DNA from: CBDUQN01 sp965369375
GTDB lineage: Bacteria > Krumholzibacteriota > Krumholzibacteriia > Krumholzibacteriales > Krumholzibacteriaceae
Length of the DNA: 34,003 bases
Direction: 5' to 3'
Assembly (NCBI GenBank): GCA_965369375.1
Contig: CBDUQN010000025.1
Span: forward strand, 1-34,003
Shown here: in pieces, positions 8,097-14,891 of the stretch
Layout: every line of letters begins with the position of its first letter
Position numbering within the stretch: position 1 is the stretch's first letter
The notes under the pieces: generated by a model
Told to the model about the DNA's origin: nothing
Database searches by the model: none
What the model saw: only the letters and a program-made list of their open reading frames with translations
Position numbers and translations under genes: made by a program

Positions 8097-8471
8097 TCAG
8101 AATCCCTGAACGAGTTCATCGACCGTCATGGAGCTGCGGTAAACGCCATCGCTTCCCGTGCCGGTGAGGATATATCCTTCATGATCGATCGCGAGGTTCC
8201 GAACATACTGGTGACTTAATCCGGTAGTCGTCTTCGTCCAGCTCGCGCCGCTGTCCGTGGAGCGATAGATGCTTTGTGCGAGCTCGCAGAGAGCACTCCG
8301 TTTCCAGGATAGCTCTTCGGGCGCATAGATCGATTCACGATCGCACCCCGAGAAGATGAGCATGCTCGAAATGATCAAGATACCGTATGGGGAAATATGT
8401 AAGCGTGTCAATGTTCGAGAGACCGTTGAATTCGCTTTAAATATAGCAATCGAAGGATTAAAAGCGGCCAC
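8097..8471 (-). pseudogene. Remnant of a BNR/propeller-repeat lipoprotein
   Basis: The open frame encodes a signal peptide-like stretch ending in a lipobox (MLIFSGC), then a short segment, then a single propeller-type repeat (IYRSTDSGASWTKTTTGL, later GVYRSS). Proteins of this type normally carry many such repeats. Here only about one and a half remain, as if an internal deletion had joined the signal peptide to the last blades. No convincing start exists: the frame opens with GTG at 8471, directly against a 24-bp palindrome and without a Shine-Dalgarno, or with TTG at 8411. I read it as a decayed gene. A genuinely short lipoprotein cannot be excluded. Confidence 0.5.
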
Positions 8472-8495
8472 TTTACCGCCGGCGCCGGCGGTAAA
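8472..8495. repeat. Perfect 24-bp GC-rich palindrome
   Basis: TTTACCGCCGGC is followed at once by its exact reverse complement, giving 24 bp of uninterrupted dyad symmetry. It lies just upstream of the lipoprotein remnant and about 100 bp past the end of the 31-residue peptide gene. There is no following T-run, so it is not a standard intrinsic terminator. It could be an operator, a REP-like element or a transcript-end hairpin. Confidence 0.75.
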
Positions 8496-8593
8496 ATTCT
8501 GGGTTTGTCCAAGGATGCGTTGTTAAAGAGGTATTGAGATAAAAAATTTCCTACCGCTGTTCTTCGAGCTGAAATGATAGTGTAACGGTAATA

Positions 8594-8689
8594 TTAGAAC
8601 TGAATTAGATGACCGAGCCAAAACATGAAGAGAATCGCTGCGACATGCAGAATCCACCAACCGATTCTTCCCCTGATGAAATGCTTCAT
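8594..8689 (-). CDS. 31-residue single-pass membrane peptide
   Basis: A short frame encodes MKHFIRGRIG, then a hydrophobic stretch rich in Trp, Ile, Leu and Phe, then GHLIQF. It has a basic N-terminus and one predicted transmembrane helix (about residues 10-26), so the N-terminus should stay in the cytoplasm. The ATG lies 4 bp after the stop of the upstream membrane-protein gene. It has a good Shine-Dalgarno (GGAGA, 7-nt spacing) that overlaps the last codons of that gene. Position, signal and composition all support a real, translationally coupled small subunit. Its N-terminus shares a basic start and the triplet IRG with the start of its neighbour (IKREIRGH). Function unknown. Confidence 0.6.
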   Translation of the reverse strand: MKHFIRGRIGWWILHVAAILFMFWLGHLIQF

Positions 8690-8693
8690 CGAA

Positions 8694-9179
8694 TTATCTC
8701 CATAAAAAATACCCGAGCGTGTAAACGGCTCCGAGGTAGAAGAAGTGCCTCGACCACCACCATGGTGTGAACATCCGTCCCATGCCGTTCGGATGATAAT
8801 AAAACAGGATATTCTGGGCGATAAAGAGCTTCGGTATCAGGATGAAGATATCCGGAAGCGTTGTGCCGAGGAATATACCGGCGAGCGTCAGCGGCTGTGG
8901 AAGCGCGGAGAGACTCAAGTGAGCCATGGCGGTTGTTCCCACAATCACTCCGATGCCGTTTATCAGGTAGCCGACAACGAACGTTCGCGCGAAACTCAGC
9001 AGAAACGGCACACACAGGATGTTCACGAGACCAATTATAAAGGGAAGGTAATTCGCCGGATTCTGAGGAAAGTCCGGTGAGAGCTGTATCGGATGGATCC
9101 TTGCGTGCAGCAGCCACCCGCCGAACGAGAGAAGCGCCAGGGCGAGAATATGCCCCCTGATTTCTCTTTTTATAAGCAT
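8694..9179 (-). CDS. Polytopic membrane protein of unknown function
   Basis: I do not recognise this 161-residue protein. It has about four or five hydrophobic segments (roughly residues 9-26, 45-65, 67-88, 97-118 and 145-159) and a motif-like WWWSRHFFYLG near the end. Several histidines lie near membrane borders (HARIHP, MAHLS, YYHPNG, SRHFF), as might be expected for a haem-binding or redox membrane protein, but no family motif confirms this. The ATG at 9179 lacks a clear ribosome-binding site. It is flanked by a cytochrome-like gene upstream and a 31-residue membrane peptide downstream, all on the same strand. Confidence 0.65.
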   Translation of the reverse strand: MLIKREIRGHILALALLSFGGWLLHARIHPIQLSPDFPQNPANYLPFIIGLVNILCVPFLLSFARTFVVGYLINGIGVIVGTTAMAHLSLSALPQPLTLAGIFLGTTLPDIFILIPKLFIAQNILFYYHPNGMGRMFTPWWWSRHFFYLGAVYTLGYFLWR

Positions 9180-9285
9180 CGTTCGAATAGTATCAGATTA
9201 TATCGTCCTTGCTGGAAATATTTTCGTTCAACCCGGGATCAGAAGGTACGGTATATGTTGTAGCCTAATCCGGCATCACCGTCTT

Positions 9286-9756
9286 TCAGTCCCTCTTCGT
9301 TTCCGATTCCGTTCCCAAGACATGCAGACTGTAAATCCAGAGCTGAATGACAGCGATTTCTTCATCCTGTAGGGGCTTGGCGAACAGGGGCATCCGGTCT
9401 CCGGAGATTCCTTCGTCTCCTCTGATCTTGTTTACGAGAAAGCTGTTTTCGGGATTTTTCGTGTCGACTAATTTGTACGAGTCGGCCATTTTGCTGGATA
9501 CATCGATGAGTCCTTCGAGCATCCGCTCGGGTTCGAGATTGAGGTTTGCCTTTGGATAATCGCCTGTGTGACAGCCCGCTGTCGTGCAATTTCTCTTGAG
9601 AATAGCAGATGCCTCATTCTGCAACTCGCTCCTGATGGATTCGGCAAATGCCACGCGTTCGCTCGAATGAGCAATCTGCCCCGTCAATGCGGCGAGCGCC
9701 CAGCAGAAGCCCAATAGTGAGAAAAACAGGGCGAGTTTGCATAATCTCTGACTCAA
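9286..9756 (-). CDS. Small exported c-type cytochrome-like protein (CX4CH)
   Basis: The 156-residue protein has an N-terminal hydrophobic segment (residues 8-26) that would direct export. It then has C57-TTAG-C62-H63, a CX4CH motif in place of the usual CXXCH. Downstream, NLEPERM, SFLVNKIRG and GDRMPLF follow the pattern of monohaem cytochrome-like domains found in planctomycete-type and related proteins, with Met of RMP a possible distal ligand. I chose TTG 9756 because AGGAG lies 7 nt upstream and the signal peptide begins right there. The same frame stays open upstream through the 35-bp repeats, but that part is not coding. Whether haem is attached to CX4CH here is uncertain. Confidence 0.7.
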   Translation of the reverse strand: MSQRLCKLALFFSLLGFCWALAALTGQIAHSSERVAFAESIRSELQNEASAILKRNCTTAGCHTGDYPKANLNLEPERMLEGLIDVSSKMADSYKLVDTKNPENSFLVNKIRGDEGISGDRMPLFAKPLQDEEIAVIQLWIYSLHVLGTESETKRD

Positions 9757-9786
9757 GACGTGTCTCCTAAAGCTAATATTATTTCG

Positions 9787-9926
9787 TCTCCAATATCCAA
9801 CCGCTCGATGGCGGTGTTGTGTTTCCAATATCCAATCGCTCGATGGCGGTGTTGTGTTTCCAATATCCAACCGCTCGATGGCTGCGTCAATTCTCCAATG
9901 CCTGGTCACTCGTTTGCCGTATGCCG
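9787..9926. repeat. 35-bp tandem repeat array, three copies plus a decayed fourth
   Basis: The segment CCAATATCCAA begins at 9790, 9825 and 9860, exactly 35 bp apart. The following CGCTCGATGGC is kept in all three copies. A fourth, much-changed copy starts with CCAAT at 9895, in register. The unit is not a multiple of three and is not coding. On the minus strand, which is the transcript sense, each unit holds a CCGC-CATCGA-GCGG hairpin, with one stem base changed in copies two and three. The array fills the gap between apbE and the cytochrome-like gene. Confidence 0.85.
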
Positions 9927-9937
9927 CTTGCGCCGGA

Positions 9938-10987
9938 TTACATCTCGGACGATTCCACAGGCGATACGATTTTCTTTTCGAATCCGCCGATTGATCTAGT
10001 CGTGAATGGTGTTCCCCCCATTCCGGGCGTGATGAAATGCGCCTTGACACCGGGAAGCTTTTTCAAAGCTTCCTCGGACTTTTCCGGTCCGAGAACGAAG
10101 AAGCCCGTGGAGAGCGCATCCGCTGCGAGCGCCGTGGATGCGATGACCATCACACTCAGGACGTGCTCGACCGGTCTCCCGGTGCGCGGATCGATGATAT
10201 GCCCATATCGCTTGCCGTCGATCTCGACAAAGTTCTCGTAATTGCCCGATGTCGCGACCGCCTCGTTTTTGAGCATGAACGAGCCGATCAGCTTCCCCGT
10301 ATCTATGGGATTTCGTATTCCGATCGTCCATCCATCCTTGCCGGGTGGTGCGCCGATCGCATAGATATTTCCCCCGAGGTTTATGAGCGCGCTCGTGACT
10401 CCGTGATCTTTAAGGATATCCGCACACCGGTCAACGGCATACCCCTTTGCGATGCCGGCGAGGTCGATCTGCGCGCCGGGAGATAATGCTATTCTCGGCA
10501 CTTTTTTGCTCAGGGTGATTTTATCGGAGCCGACGAATTTGAGGGCTTCCTCGATATCTGCGTCGCTTGGAAGTGTCGGCGTGCCACCAAGGAAACCCCA
10601 CAGCTTCACAAGGGGGCGGGTCGTTATGTCGAACGCGCCGAAGGTGCGCTCGGAGAAATAAAGAGAACTGTCGGCGAGTATGTACAGTTCCCAGGAAGCG
10701 AGCAACGGTTTGCCGTTGGAATCCCTGTTGAGCCGCGAAAGCTCACTCCGCTCCTTCCATGTGCTCAAGTTGCTCTCGATGCTGTGCAGTTCACGGAATG
10801 CAGCAGTTGCAATCGTTTCCGCTTCTTCCTCGCTTTTTCCATGTATCGTCACATTTGCGACGGTTCCCATTACGAACGTGTCTTTTGTAAACGGTTTCTC
10901 TTCATTAGAGCAGGAAAAGACAGACAGTAAAACCGCAATGAACATAAGAAATGTGAAGACTGATGGGATTTTTATACGCGTTTTCAT
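9938..10987 (-). CDS. apbE: FAD:protein FMN transferase
   Basis: ApbE attaches FMN from FAD through a phosphoester bond to threonine of (S/T)GAT-type motifs, as in RnfG and RnfD. The 349-residue protein begins with a lipoprotein signal peptide (LSVFSC, Cys26), so it works outside the cytoplasmic membrane. Family motifs in order are FVMGT, FDITTRPLVKLWGF, IDLAGIAKGYAVD, ALINLGGNIYAIG, AVATSGNYENF, HIIDPRTGRP and ADALSTGFF, the last region holding metal ligands. It starts 6 bp after the pgi stop, with GGGGGAA across that stop as ribosome-binding site. The two Rnf flavoproteins encoded at 5502-7362 are its obvious targets, although it is on the opposite strand. Confidence 0.96.
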   Translation of the reverse strand: MKTRIKIPSVFTFLMFIAVLLSVFSCSNEEKPFTKDTFVMGTVANVTIHGKSEEEAETIATAAFRELHSIESNLSTWKERSELSRLNRDSNGKPLLASWELYILADSSLYFSERTFGAFDITTRPLVKLWGFLGGTPTLPSDADIEEALKFVGSDKITLSKKVPRIALSPGAQIDLAGIAKGYAVDRCADILKDHGVTSALINLGGNIYAIGAPPGKDGWTIGIRNPIDTGKLIGSFMLKNEAVATSGNYENFVEIDGKRYGHIIDPRTGRPVEHVLSVMVIASTALAADALSTGFFVLGPEKSEEALKKLPGVKAHFITPGMGGTPFTTRSIGGFEKKIVSPVESSEM

Positions 10988-10993
10988 ATTATT

Positions 10994-12265
10994 TTATTCC
11001 CCCGGCTTACCAAGCAGTTTGAACATTCTTTTCTTGTATTCTTCGACTCCCGGTTGGTCAAAAGGGTTGATTTCGAGAAGGCGTCCCGATACCGAGATCG
11101 CTATCTCGAAAAACATAAAGAGCTGGCCGATCGTTGCGGGCACGATTGATGGTATCTCGATTGCGATCACCGGCAGCCCCCCCGCGGCATGAGCGGCGAA
11201 TGCCCCCTCGAACGCCTTTCTGTTTACCTCACTCAGTTTCCTGCCGGCGAGGTAGTTCAGTTTATCCAGGTTTTTATCGTCGTGCGGAATTTCGATGTCG
11301 GAGCGGGACTCCAGGGCGATGAGAAACGTCTCGAGAATATTACGTCTTCCCTGCTGGAGGTATTGACCGAGTGAATGGAGATCGGTCGTTAAAACAGTGG
11401 AAGCGGGGAAGAGCCCCTTACCTTCCTTGCCCTCGGATTCCCCCGCGAGCTGCTTCCACCATTCGCAGAAGAGATCGAGCTCGGGATGAAACGTCGAGAG
11501 AACTTCTGTTGTGATTCCCTTCCCGTGGAGTGTTGCACGCACCGCGGCGTAGCGGAGCGCCTTGTTGGCGGGATCGTTTCGCGAGAACTCACCGAGCGCG
11601 GACGCGGCTCCCTCGAGCATCTCTTTTATCGGAATCCCTGCAACGGCGCAGGGGAGAAGCCCAACGGGCGAGAGGACGCTGAAACGCCCGCCGACATCGG
11701 GGGGAATAGCAAAGTTGGCATAACCGTTCAGTTCCGCCAGCTCTCTCAGCGCTCCTTGCTTCGGATCGGTGATTGCGACTATCCGCTTTCGACTTTCTTC
11801 GTAACCGAACCGCTCGAGCTGTCTCTCCTTTAGCAGGCGAAAAGCAATCGCCGGCTCGGTCGTCGTGCCCGACTTCGAGATCACGCAGAGGGCGAAGCGT
11901 TTGTTTTCGAGCAATGAGAGCAGGTGATTGTGATACTCGGGCGAGAGATTATTCCCCGCGAAAATCACCGGGAATGGCGCTTCCGCCGGGAGGGCCTCGA
12001 TCACCGCTCGCGCGCCGAGGTAGGAACCTCCAATACCGATAACAACAAGACAGTCGTTTTCATCCTGAATGCGCTTGGCGGTATCGGTGATACCGTTCAG
12101 ATCTCTCTCCGCGACGTTCGGCAGATCGAGCCAGCCGAGCATCTCTGAGCCGGCCCCCTCTCTCTCGAGAAGCGTCCTCAGTGCTCCCGCGGCCCACTGC
12201 ACCGCGCCACTGAGTTCATCATCGCCGATAAAGGGGGAAATGGCGCTCGTATCGAGAGTGATCAT
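10994..12265 (-). CDS. pgi: Glucose-6-phosphate isomerase, short bacterial type
   Basis: The enzyme interconverts glucose 6-phosphate and fructose 6-phosphate in the cytoplasm. The 423-residue protein is shorter than the roughly 550-residue E. coli enzyme and resembles the compact type of Firmicutes and Thermotoga. Motifs seen are VVIGIGGSYLGARAVIEA, VISKSGTTTEPAIAFR (sugar-phosphate-binding loop), DVGGRFSVLSPVGLLP (signature 1), QGRRNILET and FEIAISVSGRLLEINPFDQP (signature 2). Its ATG overlaps the ftcD stop as ATGA, and apbE starts 6 bp downstream, so it is the middle gene of a tight run. Confidence 0.97.
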   Translation of the reverse strand: MITLDTSAISPFIGDDELSGAVQWAAGALRTLLEREGAGSEMLGWLDLPNVAERDLNGITDTAKRIQDENDCLVVIGIGGSYLGARAVIEALPAEAPFPVIFAGNNLSPEYHNHLLSLLENKRFALCVISKSGTTTEPAIAFRLLKERQLERFGYEESRKRIVAITDPKQGALRELAELNGYANFAIPPDVGGRFSVLSPVGLLPCAVAGIPIKEMLEGAASALGEFSRNDPANKALRYAAVRATLHGKGITTEVLSTFHPELDLFCEWWKQLAGESEGKEGKGLFPASTVLTTDLHSLGQYLQQGRRNILETFLIALESRSDIEIPHDDKNLDKLNYLAGRKLSEVNRKAFEGAFAAHAAGGLPVIAIEIPSIVPATIGQLFMFFEIAISVSGRLLEINPFDQPGVEEYKKRMFKLLGKPGE

Positions 12266-13947
12266 GTTATCTCCTTCTCCGCCATCGTTTTCTCGGCGAG
12301 CCTGACCGTTTCTTCGGTATGCTCGACGACTTCTTTACGCATTTTCCCGGCTTCTGCAAGCGTTTGGGTTCGGAAGTTATTATCTTCGATGCCGGGAAGG
12401 TTGATACGCACGTTGAGATATGCTCCCTCTGCTGCTGTACGAGCGGCGAGGGCGGCGACGCCGGCGTCGCTGATCGAGTTTCGGTTGCCCTTTTCGACGA
12501 CGCGCCGTGCGAGCTCTGCGGCCTCTCGCGCGCGCTGAAGCACGCCAAAGGGAACCAGTGTAGCGTTCTTCGTCGCTTCTTGAATCGCCTCGTTGCGCGC
12601 CGCTTTGTCCTCGTCGGATTTCTTGGGCAGCCGCATCGCGTCCAAGACCTTGTTGAAAGCCTCGGTGTCTCGATCGACATCGGAAAGAAATTCGTCTTTG
12701 AGTTTCTGGGCCGTTACACCTACCGATTCCATGTCGTCGAAGGCCTTTTCATACCCTTTCTTTCCGTGTGTCAGCGAGGCCACCATCGAGGAGAGTGCCC
12801 CGCTCAGCGCTCCGCAGAGCGCGGCGACGCTCCCCCCGCCGGGAGCGGGTGCGTCGGTGGAGAGGAGATCGGTAAATCCGGTGACTTTCATCCCAACGAG
12901 TTCCCCCTCTGTATGCACCTGATATTCGATGATCTTCTGCTGGGCATCGAACGGGTAGAGATCGCCGAGTCCCATCGAGAGAACTGCTATGTGAATAAGT
13001 TCCGATTCAGGCACACCCGTAGTCTTGCCCTGTTTCTCGAGATAATATTTTCCCGCCTGAAGCAACGCCTCGAGGGGTATGAGACCGACGAGCTCGCTGC
13101 CTGTCACGCGAACCCCGAGCTTTTCGGCGAGCTTGCAGCACTCGTCGAAAACGATATGGGGGGGTGTGACTTTATAATTGACCAGATTTATCGATATCTG
13201 CGCGCGACCGAAATCCTCTATATACCATCCCACCGCCTTGCAGGCCTTGAAGGTGCCCGGGACGCGGAGGGCCTTGCCGCTCTTGTCGCGAACGACGTCG
13301 CCCTGCTTATCGCGTTTCAATCGCCCTTTTTCTCTTATGGTAAATGCAATCTCCCTCGCAGCGGCCTGTTCACGAGTGTTGAGATTGATGTTGTACGCGA
13401 TGAGAAACTCCCTGGCCCCGATCGCCGTCGCACCGGTTTTCGGATTGAACTCCGCCGGTCCGAAATCCGGTTTCCACTCCGGATCTTTGAGCTTCTCGGC
13501 CAATCCTTCGTATTCGCCGGAACGGACGCTGGCGAGGTTGCGTCTCTCGGGACTTGATGCAGCCTCTTCATACAGGTAAACGGGGATGCCGAGCTCCTTG
13601 CCGACTCGTTTACCGAGCGTTCTCGCGAGCTCCGCACAGTCCTCCATCGTCACGCCGGTAACCGGCACGAAGGGGCATACGTCCGTCGCGCCCATTCGCG
13701 CGTGCGCTCCCGTATGCTTCGACATATCGAGTACCTCGGCCGCCTTGGCGATCGCCTTGAATGCGGCCTCGACCGCGGCTTCGGGTGTGCCGACGAACGT
13801 CACAACGGTTCTGTTTGTGTCCTTTCCCGGATCGACATCGAGGAGCTTCACACCGTCGGTCGCATCGATTTCGCCCGTGATCTGATCGATCTTGGCTCTA
13901 TCACGGCCCTCACTGAAATTAGGGACACATTCAACCAGTTTCAGCAT
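12262..13947 (-). CDS. ftcD: Bifunctional glutamate formiminotransferase / formiminotetrahydrofolate cyclodeaminase
   Basis: The protein should move the formimino group of formiminoglutamate to tetrahydrofolate and then deaminate the product to methenyl-THF and ammonia. The first 330 residues or so are the formiminotransferase, opening with LVECVPNFSEGRD and containing HTGAHARMGATDVCPFVPV. The last 200 are the cyclodeaminase, with LLSTDAPAPGGGSVAALCGA. Both halves on one chain of 561 residues is the animal-type fusion; many bacteria encode them separately. I chose ATG 13947, which has AGGAG 8 nt upstream. No hutH, hutU or hutI genes are visible, so it may serve one-carbon supply or act with distant hut genes. 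Confidence 0.95.
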   Translation of the reverse strand: MLKLVECVPNFSEGRDRAKIDQITGEIDATDGVKLLDVDPGKDTNRTVVTFVGTPEAAVEAAFKAIAKAAEVLDMSKHTGAHARMGATDVCPFVPVTGVTMEDCAELARTLGKRVGKELGIPVYLYEEAASSPERRNLASVRSGEYEGLAEKLKDPEWKPDFGPAEFNPKTGATAIGAREFLIAYNINLNTREQAAAREIAFTIREKGRLKRDKQGDVVRDKSGKALRVPGTFKACKAVGWYIEDFGRAQISINLVNYKVTPPHIVFDECCKLAEKLGVRVTGSELVGLIPLEALLQAGKYYLEKQGKTTGVPESELIHIAVLSMGLGDLYPFDAQQKIIEYQVHTEGELVGMKVTGFTDLLSTDAPAPGGGSVAALCGALSGALSSMVASLTHGKKGYEKAFDDMESVGVTAQKLKDEFLSDVDRDTEAFNKVLDAMRLPKKSDEDKAARNEAIQEATKNATLVPFGVLQRAREAAELARRVVEKGNRNSISDAGVAALAARTAAEGAYLNVRINLPGIEDNNFRTQTLAEAGKMRKEVVEHTEETVRLAEKTMAEKEIT

Positions 13948-13964
13948 CTGCAACACTCCTTGAG

Positions 13965-14002
13965 TTATATGCTATATTCTGGCACTATGGTGTAGCATAT
14001 AA
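13965..14002. promoter_or_regulatory. Inverted repeat in the ftcD / 14057 divergent promoter region
   Basis: TTATATGCTA (13965-13974) and its exact complement TAGCATATAA (13993-14002) are separated by 18 bp. Arm centres are 28 bp apart, close to three helical turns, which would suit a dimer of dimers on one face of DNA. The pair lies in the 109-bp gap between the divergent starts of ftcD and the TIM-barrel gene, so it could control both. The arms also resemble -10 boxes facing opposite ways. Confidence 0.5.
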
Positions 14003-14056
14003 ACGGACAGCACCGTAGGTCAAGTCTCTAACATAAACGATATCTGACGGGAATGC

Positions 14057-14824
14057 ATGGTTTTTTACGTAAGTGTGCCCCTGGACAAGCTGGAAGATTC
14101 GATTGATCATGTCACTCGGGAAGGATTCCACCCCGAGATCAGGATGGACAACGCGGAACGGCTCCTGAATCTGACCGACAGGGATGCCGGGGGGATGAGA
14201 CGGCTTCTCGAGGAGCGGGCGTTGACCTCGTTCACGCACGCGCCGTTCTTCGGTCTCGATATTGCGAGCCTCGACGCGAAGGTTTCACAATATTCGGAAG
14301 ATACATTGAAGCGGGCGCTCGAGGTCACCGCGCTTCTCGGCGGCCGCGTGATGGTCATGCACACGGGGTATCTCCCCTTTTTCTCGCGGAGCGGCCGCCG
14401 GCTCTGGTTCAGGAACTGGAACAGCAGGATGCCTCAGGTCGTGGAAAGGGCGCTCGAGCTCGATGTGCGGATCGCGCTGGAGAACACCTGGGAGGACAGG
14501 CCGGAGGTGATAGCCCATCTGATCGATATGCTTCCCCGCGATGCGGTCGGCGTATGCCTCGACACCGGACATTTGAACGTTTTTTCCCGCCTGCCGCTCA
14601 ACAACTGGTGGCGTGCACTCGGGGCTAAGGTTGTGGCTTTGCATATTCATGACAATGACGGAATGTCGGATGACCATCTCGTTCCCGGTGAGGGGACGTT
14701 CGATTTCAGGGCGCTCGCCGGTTTGATCGGAAAGCTCGATACGCCCCCACTCATGGATTTCGAGGTTTCCCTCGACCGGGCGGCCGAGGGGCGGCGGTAC
14801 ATCGAATCGCTGCTTATCTCCTGA
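14057..14824 (+). CDS. Xylose isomerase-like TIM-barrel protein
   Basis: The 255-residue protein belongs to the sugar phosphate isomerase/epimerase and AP endonuclease 2 superfamily. It shows barrel-strand motifs with metal-binding residues: FTHAPFFGLDI, VMVMHTGYLPFF, IALENTWED, GVCLDTGHLNVF and VALHIHDNDGMSDDHLVPGEG. The Glu, Asp, His and Glu of these motifs are the usual divalent-metal ligands. The substrate cannot be told; members isomerise sugars or inositols, or cleave abasic DNA. It is followed by a repair-type nuclease pair, which mildly favours a DNA role, but the sugar-isomerase branch fits the sequence at least as well. The start has only a weak GGGA. The divergent neighbour is ftcD. 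Confidence 0.8.
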   Translation: MVFYVSVPLDKLEDSIDHVTREGFHPEIRMDNAERLLNLTDRDAGGMRRLLEERALTSFTHAPFFGLDIASLDAKVSQYSEDTLKRALEVTALLGGRVMVMHTGYLPFFSRSGRRLWFRNWNSRMPQVVERALELDVRIALENTWEDRPEVIAHLIDMLPRDAVGVCLDTGHLNVFSRLPLNNWWRALGAKVVALHIHDNDGMSDDHLVPGEGTFDFRALAGLIGKLDTPPLMDFEVSLDRAAEGRRYIESLLIS

Positions 14825-14843
14825 ATTGTTCCGCCGGGAGGGG

Positions 14844-14891
14844 ATGATTTTGAACACGAAAGATATTCTGGAGCGTTTGAAGATACTATGA
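14844..14891 (+). CDS. Possible 15-residue leader peptide
   Basis: An ATG directly behind GGGAGGGG opens MILNTKDILERLKIL and stops at a TGA that overlaps the ATG of the phosphoesterase gene as ATGA. The phosphoesterase itself has no obvious Shine-Dalgarno, so this frame could deliver ribosomes to it by coupling. The ribosome-binding sequence is very close to the ATG, and such short frames arise often by chance. Confidence 0.25.
   Translation: MILNTKDILERLKIL

Noticed and set aside
9787..9926. CRISPR array
   Set aside because: Copies are directly adjacent with no unique spacers, and no cas genes are nearby. The Cas4-like nuclease at 43-1050 is not accompanied by other cas genes.
9757..10050. 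N-terminal extension of the cytochrome-like protein to 254 residues
   Set aside because: The extra 98 codons run through the 35-bp repeats and into apbE. The signal peptide and the AGGAG-TTG start lie at 9756.
12319..13557. 412-codon open frame antisense to ftcD
   Set aside because: ftcD is unmistakable on the other strand. The antisense product has no recognisable motif and reflects codon bias.
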